Shown here: positions 8,413-16,398 of the stretch, one piece after another
How the letters are laid out: every line of letters starts with the position of its first letter
How positions within the stretch are numbered: position 1 is the stretch's first letter
From: Alkalibacterium sp.
GTDB lineage: Bacteria; Bacillota; Bacilli; Lactobacillales; Carnobacteriaceae_A
Length of the DNA stretch: 45,774 nt
Direction of reading: 5' to 3'
NCBI GenBank assembly: GCA_007692455.1
Contig: RECC01000054.1
Location: 1 to 45,774, forward strand
Notes under the pieces: generated by a model
The model's input: the letters and a program-made list of their open reading frames with translations, nothing else
Told to the model about the DNA's origin: nothing
Database searches by the model: none
Position numbers and translations under genes: made by a program

Positions 8413-10851
8413 ATGGACTTTTCAAAAAAAGAATTTATTAAAGACTTCAAAGCGCAATTTCAGAGTATGTATGCATATCCTTATGAAGAGGGATCGACAG
8501 AACAACTGTATAATGCACTGGGATTACTGGTGAAAAATTATATTTCAGAAGACTGGAAAAATACCAGAGTAAATTACATTAATAATAGCGTCAAACAGGT
8601 TTTTTATTTTTCAATGGAGTTTCTACCGGGACGTCAGCTAACTAGTAATGCTTATAATTTAGGCATACTTGATATTATAAAAGACGGACTTGAAGAATTA
8701 GGGCTTTCTTATGAAACACTGGCTGAGGCAGAAGCCGATCCCGCATTGGGAAATGGTGGTCTGGGACGTTTAGCGTCCTGTTTCATGGATTCACTCGCCT
8801 CTCTCAGTATACCGGGAAACGGGAATGGAATTCGTTATCAGTATGGCTTATTCAAACAGAAATTTGTAGACGGCTACCAAGTGGAGCTGCCGGAAAACTG
8901 GTTGAGATACAGAAATGTATGGGAAACACGTAATGACAAGTCAACCTGTATGGTTCGTTTTGGCGGAAATGTATGGATTGAAGAAAATGCACAAGGGCAT
9001 TTTGAAACTAAATACGAAGATACGCTGAATGTATTAGCGGTTCCTTATGATACACCAATGGTAGGTTTCAGGAATAATAAGGTGAACAATCTGCGATTAT
9101 GGTCTGCGGAAATACCTGTGGAAGAAGAAGAAGACTACCTTTCAATAGAAGCTACTGAACCCATTAAAGAAATTACAGAAGTACTCTATCCTGACGATTC
9201 GAATTATGAAGGCCGGCTCCTTCGTCTGAAACAGGAATATTTCATGGTTTCAGCCGGTGTGCAGTCCATCCTGCGTCACTTTAGAAAGTACAATGTTCCA
9301 CGTAAAAATATACCGGATAAGGTAGCGATTCACATAAATGATACCCATCCGGCATTGGTCATTCCAGAAATGATGCGTATTCTTCTGGATGAAGAGCATC
9401 TTTCGTGGGAACAGGCTTGGGAAATCACCTTCAAGACTTGCAGCTATACCAATCATACAATTTTAAGGGAAGCTCTTGAAAAATGGCCGATAGGCATGAT
9501 GAAAGAACTTCTTCCCCGAATTTATATGATTATTGAAGAAATAAACAGACGTTTTGTAGAAAATACGCTACCTCTATATGGTGAACAGATTACCTGGCAG
9601 ACAGCTATTTTACAGAATGAAGTGGTCAATATGGCTCACCTGGCTGTTATTGGCAGCCACAGTGTGAATGGTGTGGCCAAGCTGCATACTGAAATTTTGA
9701 TGGATGATGTGCTGAAAGATTTCTTTGAGTTGTATCCGGAACGCTTTAACAACAAAACAAACGGAATCACTCAAAGACGATGGATGCATCTGGCAAATCC
9801 GGGATTGACGAAGCTGATTGATGACAAAATTGGTGAAGACTGGAAGCGCAATCCAGCTGAACTTAAAGTGTTCAAGAGCTTTGAAAAAGACAAGAAGACT
9901 TTGAAACAACTGGCAGCCATCAAGCTGGAAAACAAGAAAAAACTGGCAGAGTACATCAAGGAAGTTAAAGGAATCACGATTAATCCGGAAGCTCTAATTG
10001 ATGTTCAGATCAAACGACTGCACGCCTACAAACGCCAGCACATGAATATGCTGCATATCCTGCATCGCTATCTGGAAATCAAACAGAACCCAACAGTTGA
10101 TTATACACCACGCGTCTTTATTTTTGGAGCAAAGGCAGCGCCAAGTTATGTCTATGCCAAGCAAATCATTAAAGTGATTAACTCACTTGCAGAACTGGTC
10201 AATAATGATCCGGATGTTGGAGACAAGTTGAAAGTTGTTTTCTTTGAAAATTACGGGGTATCTCTGGCTGAAAAAATTATTCCGGCTTCAGATATAAGTG
10301 AACAGATATCTCTCGCAAGTATGGAAGCTTCAGGAACAAGTAACATGAAATTTATGGCCAATGGCGCATTAACATTGGCAACGCTTGACGGAGCAAATAT
10401 CGAAATCAGGGATTATGTTGGTGAACACAATATGTTCATCTTCGGTTTAACCAGCAAAGAAGTATATGAATTAAAAGCGAGTCAGAACTTCAGTGCTCGT
10501 GAAGTGTATGAATCGGACACTAGCGTGCGTCGGGTAATGGACGCCTTAAGAGACGGCACCATTCCGAATCTTCAGGGTGAGGGCGATGCAATATTTGAAT
10601 CGCTCATTCATTTTAACGATGAATACTTTGTACTCAAAGATTTCCCGTCTTATGTGAAAGCACAAGAGCAGGTTGATGCACTCTACAAAGATAAAATGGA
10701 GTGGACCAGAAAGTCCCTTCTGAACATCGCGGCATCAGCCCCATTCTCAGCTGACTACACAATCAAACGGTACGCAGACGACATATGGAAAGTCAAACAA
10801 TGCTGTCTGGAAGATGAAGGCGTCCATCCTCTGGACGAACCACTTTCATAA
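8413..10851 (+). CDS. glgP: glycogen/maltodextrin phosphorylase GlgP
   Basis: GlgP releases glucose-1-phosphate from glycogen or maltodextrin ends and uses pyridoxal phosphate. The 812-residue protein (GT35) has the N-terminal signature YFSMEFLPGR, the substrate region ALGNGGLGRLASCF, NDTHPAL, and the PLP-lysine motif EASGTSNMKF with Lys near residue 646, followed by NGALTLATLDGANIE. I chose the ATG at 8413: GGAGGA ends 6 bases before it, while an ATG two codons earlier abuts that site. It follows the glgBCDA cluster in the usual order but with a terminator and its own leader between, so degradation may be controlled apart from synthesis. Confidence 0.96.
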   Translation: MDFSKKEFIKDFKAQFQSMYAYPYEEGSTEQLYNALGLLVKNYISEDWKNTRVNYINNSVKQVFYFSMEFLPGRQLTSNAYNLGILDIIKDGLEELGLSYETLAEAEADPALGNGGLGRLASCFMDSLASLSIPGNGNGIRYQYGLFKQKFVDGYQVELPENWLRYRNVWETRNDKSTCMVRFGGNVWIEENAQGHFETKYEDTLNVLAVPYDTPMVGFRNNKVNNLRLWSAEIPVEEEEDYLSIEATEPIKEITEVLYPDDSNYEGRLLRLKQEYFMVSAGVQSILRHFRKYNVPRKNIPDKVAIHINDTHPALVIPEMMRILLDEEHLSWEQAWEITFKTCSYTNHTILREALEKWPIGMMKELLPRIYMIIEEINRRFVENTLPLYGEQITWQTAILQNEVVNMAHLAVIGSHSVNGVAKLHTEILMDDVLKDFFELYPERFNNKTNGITQRRWMHLANPGLTKLIDDKIGEDWKRNPAELKVFKSFEKDKKTLKQLAAIKLENKKKLAEYIKEVKGITINPEALIDVQIKRLHAYKRQHMNMLHILHRYLEIKQNPTVDYTPRVFIFGAKAAPSYVYAKQIIKVINSLAELVNNDPDVGDKLKVVFFENYGVSLAEKIIPASDISEQISLASMEASGTSNMKFMANGALTLATLDGANIEIRDYVGEHNMFIFGLTSKEVYELKASQNFSAREVYESDTSVRRVMDALRDGTIPNLQGEGDAIFESLIHFNDEYFVLKDFPSYVKAQEQVDALYKDKMEWTRKSLLNIAASAPFSADYTIKRYADDIWKVKQCCLEDEGVHPLDEPLS

Positions 10852-10862
10852 CTTAAAGATTT

Positions 10863-10910
10863 AAACACCCCATTACCCTACTTTTCAGTAAGGTAATGGG
10901 GTGTTTTTTT
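10863..10910 (+). terminator. intrinsic terminator after glgP
   Basis: A 14-bp perfect stem (AACACCCCATTACC/GGTAATGGGGTGTT) runs into seven or more T residues. It also lies just past the stop of the convergent uppP, but on that strand the T-run is short. Confidence 0.9.
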
Positions 10911-10932
10911 AAGGTATTCACCTAAAGGCTGC

Positions 10933-11754
10933 TTAGGCAATAAGCCCGAAGTATCCCATAACTAATAGTCCTACAGCTATCCGGTACCAGCCGAATGAGC
11001 TGAAATCATTACGGCGAATGTAATTCATAAGGAATTTAATTGCAAAAATAGAGACTAGGAAGGAAACGATACAGCCAACTATCAGAATAAGCATTTCTTC
11101 AAACGTAAAGGTAAAGCCGAATCCGAGGAGTTTAATCAGACTAGCTCCCATCATGACGGGAATTGAAAGGAAAAAAGAATATTCAGCTGCTATAGGTCTG
11201 GCAGCTCCAATCAATATTGCACCAACGATTGTCGCGCCTGAGCGGGACGTGCCGGGGATTAAAGCAAGTACCTGGAAGAATCCAATCATTATAGCAACTT
11301 TGTAGGTCAACTGTTCCCATGTTGCAATTTTTGGAATCTTTCCTTCGTTTCTTTTTTCAATGACGATGAAAGCAACACCATAAATGATCAGAGCAACCGC
11401 AACTGTTATCCAATTATAGAATAAGTCATGAATGGCATCTTCAAACAATATTCCAAAAAAGCCGGCAGGAATAATACCGATAAGTACTTTGTACCAGATA
11501 TGCCATGTTTCTTTCTGCTGTGCTTCACTTTTCCCTCTGTCAAATGGGTTTAGTCGTTTAAAGAAAAGCAGGACTACGGCCATAATTGAGGCCAGCTGAA
11601 TGACAACCAAAAACATTTCTTTAAATTCATCCGTTGTATTGAGTACCAGAAATTCGTCAACCAAAATCATATGACCGGTACTGCTTACCGGCAGCCATTC
11701 TGTTATGCCCTGTACGATACCAAGTATGATTGTTTTTATTATTTCAAAAAGCAC
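10933..11754 (-). CDS. uppP: undecaprenyl-diphosphatase UppP (BacA)
   Basis: UppP recycles the lipid carrier of cell-wall synthesis by removing one phosphate from undecaprenyl diphosphate; it also gives basal bacitracin tolerance. The protein is polytopic with the two family motifs: [10 protein letters not shown] near residues 17-26 and [18 protein letters not shown] in the second half. I take the GTG at 11754 as start (273 aa, the usual family length), because AGAAGGAG lies 8 bases upstream of it. The frame stays open for 29 more codons upstream, but no ribosome site or family sequence supports a longer form. It is a single gene, convergent with glgP. Confidence 0.93.
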   Translation of the reverse strand: MLFEIIKTIILGIVQGITEWLPVSSTGHMILVDEFLVLNTTDEFKEMFLVVIQLASIMAVVLLFFKRLNPFDRGKSEAQQKETWHIWYKVLIGIIPAGFFGILFEDAIHDLFYNWITVAVALIIYGVAFIVIEKRNEGKIPKIATWEQLTYKVAIMIGFFQVLALIPGTSRSGATIVGAILIGAARPIAAEYSFFLSIPVMMGASLIKLLGFGFTFTFEEMLILIVGCIVSFLVSIFAIKFLMNYIRRNDFSSFGWYRIAVGLLVMGYFGLIA

Positions 11755-11955
11755 TTTAAAAACTCCTTCTATATTTATTTCAACTTTTATAATCATATCA
11801 AAAATAGAGAGCCAAATGTAAATTAAATGTGAAATTTTCAATAAACAATCGTATTAGTTTTTGTTTGGAAAACTCTATGATAGTATTAAAGTAGAAATTA
11901 TGTGAACTATCAGGTAAACTGATGATATAAATAAAAAAGAGAGTAGGGATAAAAT

Positions 11956-12462
11956 ATGGGAGTATTTGATTTTTTGAAAGGCAAAGGAAACGAGCCTAAG
12001 GACAAAAATGCAGTATTGACTAATCCGGTTAACGGAAAAGTTGTACCGATTGATGAAGTCGATGACCCGGTCTTTTCACAGAAAATGATGGGCGACGGTT
12101 TCGGAGTTGTACCGAGTGATGGAGATATTTTTTCTCCAGGTTCAGGTAAAGTTGTCAGTGTATTTCCGACTCAGCATGCTGTAGGTCTGGAACTTGATAA
12201 TGGGGTGGAAGTGCTGGTTCACATCGGTATTGACACTGTTGAACTGGAAGGCGGTCCTTTTGACACACTGGTTAAAGAAGGAGATACCGTTACAGCTGAA
12301 ACCAAAATTTCTACTGTAGACTTGGAAGGGCTGAAAGCAGCCGGAAAAGAAAATACAGTCATTGTTGTCTTTACAAATATGGATCAGGTGGATAACTATG
12401 ATCTATCTACAACGGGAGAAACTCAAAAAGGTGCAGAAATAGGCACTGTTTCTTCAAAATAA
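11956..12462 (+). CDS. crr: glucose-type PTS EIIA component (EIIA-Glc)
   Basis: This stand-alone soluble IIA protein of 168 residues takes phosphate from HPr and passes it to glucose-family IIBC permeases lacking their own IIA. The fold signatures are present: SPGSGKVVSVFPTQHA with the accessory His74 and VEVLVHIGIDTVELEGGPF with the phospho-acceptor His89. About 20 N-terminal residues precede the conserved core, with an amphipathic start (MGVFDFLKG) as in enteric Crr. It is a single-gene unit, with a shared terminator after it and the divergent uppP before it. In Firmicutes the sugar it serves cannot be told from the sequence. Confidence 0.93.
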   Translation: MGVFDFLKGKGNEPKDKNAVLTNPVNGKVVPIDEVDDPVFSQKMMGDGFGVVPSDGDIFSPGSGKVVSVFPTQHAVGLELDNGVEVLVHIGIDTVELEGGPFDTLVKEGDTVTAETKISTVDLEGLKAAGKENTVIVVFTNMDQVDNYDLSTTGETQKGAEIGTVSSK

Positions 12463-12473
12463 CCACTAGGATA

Positions 12474-12511
12474 AAAAAAGTCTCTTCACTTTTATAGTGA
12501 AGAGACTTTTT
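12474..12511. terminator. bidirectional terminator between crr and the flavin reductase gene
   Basis: Arms AAAAAGTCTCTTCACT and AGTGAAGAGACTTTTT surround a 5-base loop. T-runs occur on both strands, so it serves the two convergent genes. Confidence 0.9.
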
Positions 12512-12525
12512 ATGTTTTATCAAAC

Positions 12526-13149
12526 TTAATTCTGAGGGCGAGTGATCGAGAATATTTTGCCTAATTCTGAGTAGGCAGTACCCGATAAACGTGCGACAGG
12601 GCGCAGTGCTTCAGGTAAAATGTACTCTTTTTCCGCATCGAAAACGGTGGAGTCCAGGTGTACATCTGTCACTTTGAGAAGGAAATGATCGGTCAAAACA
12701 GTTCCTTCGTCATCCTTTATTGGAATGTGCTGGTAAAGAGTAGTCTCAAATCGAATGAGCGCTTCTTTTATACCAGGCACTTCAACGGATGAACTGTCCA
12801 CTAGTGATAAATCCGTTCGGTCCAGCTCACTTTCCGTTGAGGGCAGTGGAGCCGATGTTTCGTTCATATTGACAGTTAATGACTCACTGACTATGTGCAC
12901 GACGGCTTCCTTTTGAGCAAGTATGTTTTCAGCAGTATCTTTAGCTTTTCCTGCAGTTCGCAGAATGGAGACGGTCAGCAGTGGAATCTGATTGGAAGCC
13001 ACGCTGAAAAAACTGAATGGTGCAGCATTGACAATACCAGCTTCTTTGTTTAAAGAAGTTATCCAGGCAATAGGTCTGGGAATGACACTTCCAGTTAAAA
13101 GCTTGTATTGCTGTTTGACTGATAAATCCTGTGTTTTAAAATGATGCAT
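12526..13149 (-). CDS. flavin reductase-like FMN-binding protein
   Basis: The 207-residue protein matches the FMN-binding split-barrel family of flavin reductases. It has the N-terminal SVIPRPIAWITSLNKE and NAAPFSFFSVASNQIPLL stretches, which bind FMN in relatives, and a central VHIVSESLTVNMNETSAPLP segment. Family members reduce flavins or act as flavoprotein oxidoreductases; the substrate cannot be told. TAAAAGGAGAATAG gives a good ribosome site. It lies 77 bases after the lactonase gene on the same strand, so the two may share a transcript, although no relation of function is evident. Confidence 0.85.
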   Translation of the reverse strand: MHHFKTQDLSVKQQYKLLTGSVIPRPIAWITSLNKEAGIVNAAPFSFFSVASNQIPLLTVSILRTAGKAKDTAENILAQKEAVVHIVSESLTVNMNETSAPLPSTESELDRTDLSLVDSSSVEVPGIKEALIRFETTLYQHIPIKDDEGTVLTDHFLLKVTDVHLDSTVFDAEKEYILPEALRPVARLSGTAYSELGKIFSITRPQN

Positions 13150-13226
13150 GCTATTCTCCTTTTATCTGACTTAAATCATCTCTATCTATAAATAAGGTAC
13201 ACTTTAGTAATGTGAGTATCTTGCGA

Positions 13227-14264
13227 TTATTCTGCAAACTGAACGCAGACAACTTCAGGGGCATAAATATCTTTTTGAAGCAGGCTGAGTGTACCATCTT
13301 CACTGTTACGCTCAAACAAAGACAGATTATCAGTATCCTGATGTCCGATAATCAGGAAGTTATCATCTGGAGTCATGTTGAAGTCCCGTGGGATTTCACC
13401 TTCAGTAGCCGTAAACCCGACTCTATCAAGTTTCCCGTCGGGCTGAACAGCAAAGTGTACAATGGAGTTATGACCTCTGTTAGACGCATAAAGGTGTGAA
13501 CCGTCAGAAGTGATACGTAAGGCGGCACCCCCATTGAACCCGCTGTGGCTATCAGGGATAGTAGAGAGTGTCTGCAGATGACTGAAGCTGCCTTTTTCTT
13601 TGTCGTATTCAAATACCAGCATGTCACTGCTCAGTTCACCAAAGACATAGGCGAATTGACCATTAGGGTGGAAAGTCAGGTGTCTAGGACCTGTTCCGGG
13701 CGCCACTTCGACGACAGACTTTTCCTGTAACTTGTTATTTTCATCTAGCTCATAGGTATAAACTTTATCGGTACCTAAATCACAGGCAACAAGAAAACGG
13801 TGATCGGGTGTGAGGTCAAAATAATGAGCATGAGGTGCATCCTGGTTTTCATGAACGGATTTACCTGAATGGACTGCCTTGTCAAGCAGCTTGAGCGTTC
13901 CTTCTGAGTTCGTCTGGTAAACCGCTACTTCTCCCTTGTGATAATTGGCAGTATACACCAAGTTCTTGTCTGGATCATAGGAAACATAACAGGGGGGAGC
14001 TCCGTCTTCCAGCAGTTCTGCTTTCTTTTCATAGTTCCCGTCATCATCCTTGACAAAAGAAGCTACTCCACCTTTTCCATCAGTTGTTTTAGATACGGAA
14101 AATAGTAAAGACATGTCCGCGCTGCCGTCAATATAGGTAGGATGGCCTATAGATGCTTCGTGTGCTAGAGATTCGAGCTGCTTAGACTGAGTATCCAGCT
14201 GAATGCTGTACACCCCTTTACTTTCTCTTTTCGTGTAAGTTCCCAATAGTATTGTTTGTTTCAT
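13227..14264 (-). CDS. pgl: lactonase family protein, YkgB-type 6-phosphogluconolactonase
   Basis: This 345-residue protein is a cytosolic seven-bladed beta-propeller of the YkgB family, which hydrolyses 6-phosphogluconolactone in the oxidative pentose phosphate route. Typical motifs are LLGTYTKRESKGVYSI at the start, APHAHYFDLTPDHRFLVACD in the middle, and GTGPRHLTFHPNGQFAYV later. Length matches the family. A strong AGGAGG ribosome site precedes the ATG. It is the first gene of a minus-strand pair with the flavin reductase-like gene. Some family members have other activities, so the reaction is inferred from the family. Confidence 0.88.
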   Translation of the reverse strand: MKQTILLGTYTKRESKGVYSIQLDTQSKQLESLAHEASIGHPTYIDGSADMSLLFSVSKTTDGKGGVASFVKDDDGNYEKKAELLEDGAPPCYVSYDPDKNLVYTANYHKGEVAVYQTNSEGTLKLLDKAVHSGKSVHENQDAPHAHYFDLTPDHRFLVACDLGTDKVYTYELDENNKLQEKSVVEVAPGTGPRHLTFHPNGQFAYVFGELSSDMLVFEYDKEKGSFSHLQTLSTIPDSHSGFNGGAALRITSDGSHLYASNRGHNSIVHFAVQPDGKLDRVGFTATEGEIPRDFNMTPDDNFLIIGHQDTDNLSLFERNSEDGTLSLLQKDIYAPEVVCVQFAE

Positions 14265-14299
14265 TCCTTTACCTCCTGTAATTTAGTCTCATCAAAATA

Positions 14300-14328
14300 A
14301 GTATACCAAAGAATGAATCGCTAGAGAA
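14300..14328 (-). promoter_or_regulatory. promoter of the lactonase gene
   Basis: On the minus strand TTCTCT (14323-14328), a 17-base spacer and TATACT (14300-14305) lie about 36 bases upstream of the start codon. The -35 box is weak. Confidence 0.5.
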
Positions 14329-14430
14329 AGGAAACAATTTTGCAGACGTTTTAAAGGTCCTTATTTTATCTAAAGAGCTAGACTTATGATAAAATATAAG
14401 AGTATAGACTAACGAAGGGAGGAATAGACC

Positions 14431-15630
14431 TTGTCTCATAAATCAGTTGAAAACGAGTCCACTCAGTGGAACAATACTTGGTTCTGGAAAAAAATAATCA
14501 ACAATAAAATTGTCTCTGCACTTGTTATTACCTTTTTACTGTTTATCAACATCTATATTTTCACGCGCATATCCTACATATTTCGCCCCTTAGGTATCAT
14601 TTTAGGCATTGTCGGTCCGCCAATGATATTTTCAGTGATTTTTTACTATCTCCTCAATCCGATTGTTGATTGGCTTGAAAGAAAGCGGTTTTCCAGAAAC
14701 ACTGCCATTGCGTTCCTGTTCAGCATACTTATTCTGCTCTTTGTTGGGGGGATGAACTTTCTTGTTCCCATTATACGTGATCAGCTAGAGTCATTAATTG
14801 AAACCTGGCCGACTTACTGGAATAATTTAATGCTGCAATTGGACAGTCTACTTAATACGCAGGCCTTTACAGAATTTATGGATCAGTTGGGTGAGACAAC
14901 TGTACTGGAAACACTGACGAATCAGACATCACAAGTAGTCAATGTGACAATGGGAAGCATTGGCAGTTTAATTGGAACGGTTACTCAGATTGTCATCACA
15001 CTCTTTACCCTGCCGTTTGTACTCTACTATTTGCTCAGGGATGGGAAAAAAATTCCTCCTTTTGTAACCAAATATATTCCCATTCAGGCTCGTCCAAAAG
15101 TTAACGAATTGTTTACAGCCATTAACAGACAAGTAAGTTTCTATGTTCGAGGGCAGCTGATAGTAGCTATCTCTGTTGGCCTTATTTTCTGGATAGGCTT
15201 TACGATAGTCGGTCTGGATTTTGCACTGACATTAGGTATATTTGCTGGTTTTCTGAATCTGATTCCTTATTTGGGTTCATTCGTAGCGAGCATACCCGCC
15301 CTGATTATTGCTGTAGTTCATTCTCCTTTCATGCTGGCCAAAGTACTGATGGTTTTTGCGGTTGAACAAATTCTGGAAAACAGAATAATTTCACCTCAAA
15401 TCATAGGTAATACACTTAAAATTCATCCTGTAAATATTATCTTTCTTATTCTCATTGGTGGAAGACTGTTCGGTATTATGGGAGTCGTTTTCGGCATTCC
15501 TGGCTATGCCATCTTAAAAATCATCGTATCAATGGCGTTTGACTGGTACCGTGCCTATTCTGGCTGGTACGATGTTGAAGATGCGCCGATTAATCCTCAG
15601 GAAGCACTTGTAAAAGTTAAAGATCATTAA
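14431..15630 (+). CDS. AI-2E family transporter (PerM/YtvI-like)
   Basis: This 399-residue integral membrane protein belongs to the AI-2E transporter superfamily. It shows an N-terminal pair of helices, the family stretch YYLLNPIVDWLERKRFSRNTA, a soluble loop around residues 115-190, and a C-terminal helix bundle with NLIPYLGSFVASIPALI and EQILENRIISPQIIG. Family members have been linked to autoinducer-2 export or Na+/H+ antiport; the substrate here is unknown. Translation starts at TTG, chosen because AAGGGAGGA lies 8 bases upstream. It is a single gene with its own terminator. Confidence 0.88.
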   Translation: MSHKSVENESTQWNNTWFWKKIINNKIVSALVITFLLFINIYIFTRISYIFRPLGIILGIVGPPMIFSVIFYYLLNPIVDWLERKRFSRNTAIAFLFSILILLFVGGMNFLVPIIRDQLESLIETWPTYWNNLMLQLDSLLNTQAFTEFMDQLGETTVLETLTNQTSQVVNVTMGSIGSLIGTVTQIVITLFTLPFVLYYLLRDGKKIPPFVTKYIPIQARPKVNELFTAINRQVSFYVRGQLIVAISVGLIFWIGFTIVGLDFALTLGIFAGFLNLIPYLGSFVASIPALIIAVVHSPFMLAKVLMVFAVEQILENRIISPQIIGNTLKIHPVNIIFLILIGGRLFGIMGVVFGIPGYAILKIIVSMAFDWYRAYSGWYDVEDAPINPQEALVKVKDH

Positions 15631-15635
15631 TTCAG

Positions 15636-15667
15636 ACAGGTTTGTCTTTCGACAAACTTGTTTTTTT
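15636..15667 (+). terminator. terminator after the AI-2E transporter gene
   Basis: ACAGGTTTGTC and GACAAACTTGT form an 11-bp stem with one wobble pair and a TTTC loop, followed by a T-run. It insulates the tetR promoter that begins a few bases later. Confidence 0.8.
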
Positions 15668-15670
15668 GTC

Positions 15671-15699
15671 TTGATTTATGACAAGTTGTCACATATAAT
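15671..15699 (+). promoter_or_regulatory. promoter of the tetR-ABC exporter operon
   Basis: TTGATT (15671-15676), a 17-base spacer and a perfect TATAAT (15694-15699) form a strong vegetative promoter. One palindromic operator fills the spacer and a second covers the expected start of transcription. Confidence 0.85.
15679..15691 (+). promoter_or_regulatory. TetR operator 1
   Basis: TGACAAGTTGTCA is a 13-base perfect palindrome about a central G, lying between the -35 and -10 boxes. Operator 2, centred 30 bases downstream, is its exact reverse complement. The position is typical for a self-repressing TetR protein. Confidence 0.8.
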
Positions 15700-15708
15700 A
15701 ACATAATA

Positions 15709-15721
15709 TGACAACTTGTCA
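15709..15721 (+). promoter_or_regulatory. TetR operator 2
   Basis: TGACAACTTGTCA is the exact reverse complement of operator 1 and lies about 10 bases after the -10 box, over the predicted initial transcribed region. The 30-base centre spacing places both sites on about the same DNA face. Confidence 0.8.
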
Positions 15722-15753
15722 TTTTTAATTTTACTTGGAAAGGACTAAATACT

Positions 15754-16398
15754 TTGCCGACACAAACTTTCTTTAATTTATCTGAAGAAAAGCAAAAAAG
15801 ACTGATTGCCGGAGCGATGAAAGAATTTTCATCTAAATCCTTGAATGATGCTTCTATATCCAATATTGTAAAAAATTCTAAAATATCTCGTGGAAGTTTT
15901 TATCAGTATTTTGAAGACAAGAAAGATCTGTATTTTTATTTAATTGGGAAATTCAGATACAATTACCGCCAGCTTATGTTTAAAAGCTTTAAGGAAGAAT
16001 CGGGAGATTTTTACGAAGGTTATAAGCACTTTGGAGAAAAATATATTAAATACATTATGGAATCCGAAAAGTTCGGTTTTTTTGAAAATATGTATATGCA
16101 CATGAATTATCAGATTAACCAGGAAGCGCGAGTAGATGTTAATCATACAAGTCAGCAGAAACTGCCGGAAGGGAAGCGAATCATAGATGTCATTGACCGC
16201 AGTCAACTGAAAATGGAAACAGAGAAGGAAGTCATTGATATCTTAAGGTATATATTGAGTATGCTGAATGACACGATTATGGAAGGCTTCTGGAAAGAAC
16301 TGTCTGTAAATGAAACTCAGAAATTGTTTGTCAAACGCCTCAACTGGATAACCTACGGGGTGAAAAATAATAAAGAGGAAGAAGAGGAGTCAAGATGA
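15754..16398 (+). CDS. TetR/AcrR-family repressor of the adjacent ABC exporter
   Basis: The 214-residue protein has a TetR N-terminal helix-turn-helix domain (about 8-60) with KQKRLIAGAMKEFSSKS and the recognition region VKNSKISRGSFYQYFEDKKDLY. The rest is a helical ligand-binding domain without family resemblance that I can name. Translation starts at TTG with AAGGA about 8 bases before it. The stop overlaps the ABC gene by 4 bases (ATGA), so the repressor and exporter are coupled. Two matching palindromes in its own promoter argue for autorepression relieved by an exporter substrate. The C-terminus is an acidic EEEEE run. Confidence 0.92.
   Translation: MPTQTFFNLSEEKQKRLIAGAMKEFSSKSLNDASISNIVKNSKISRGSFYQYFEDKKDLYFYLIGKFRYNYRQLMFKSFKEESGDFYEGYKHFGEKYIKYIMESEKFGFFENMYMHMNYQINQEARVDVNHTSQQKLPEGKRIIDVIDRSQLKMETEKEVIDILRYILSMLNDTIMEGFWKELSVNETQKLFVKRLNWITYGVKNNKEEEEESR

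Noticed and set aside
11755-11841. Longer N-terminus for uppP starting at 11841
   Set aside because: The additional 29 codons have no ribosome site and no family similarity, while a GTG at 11754 has a good site and gives the normal length.
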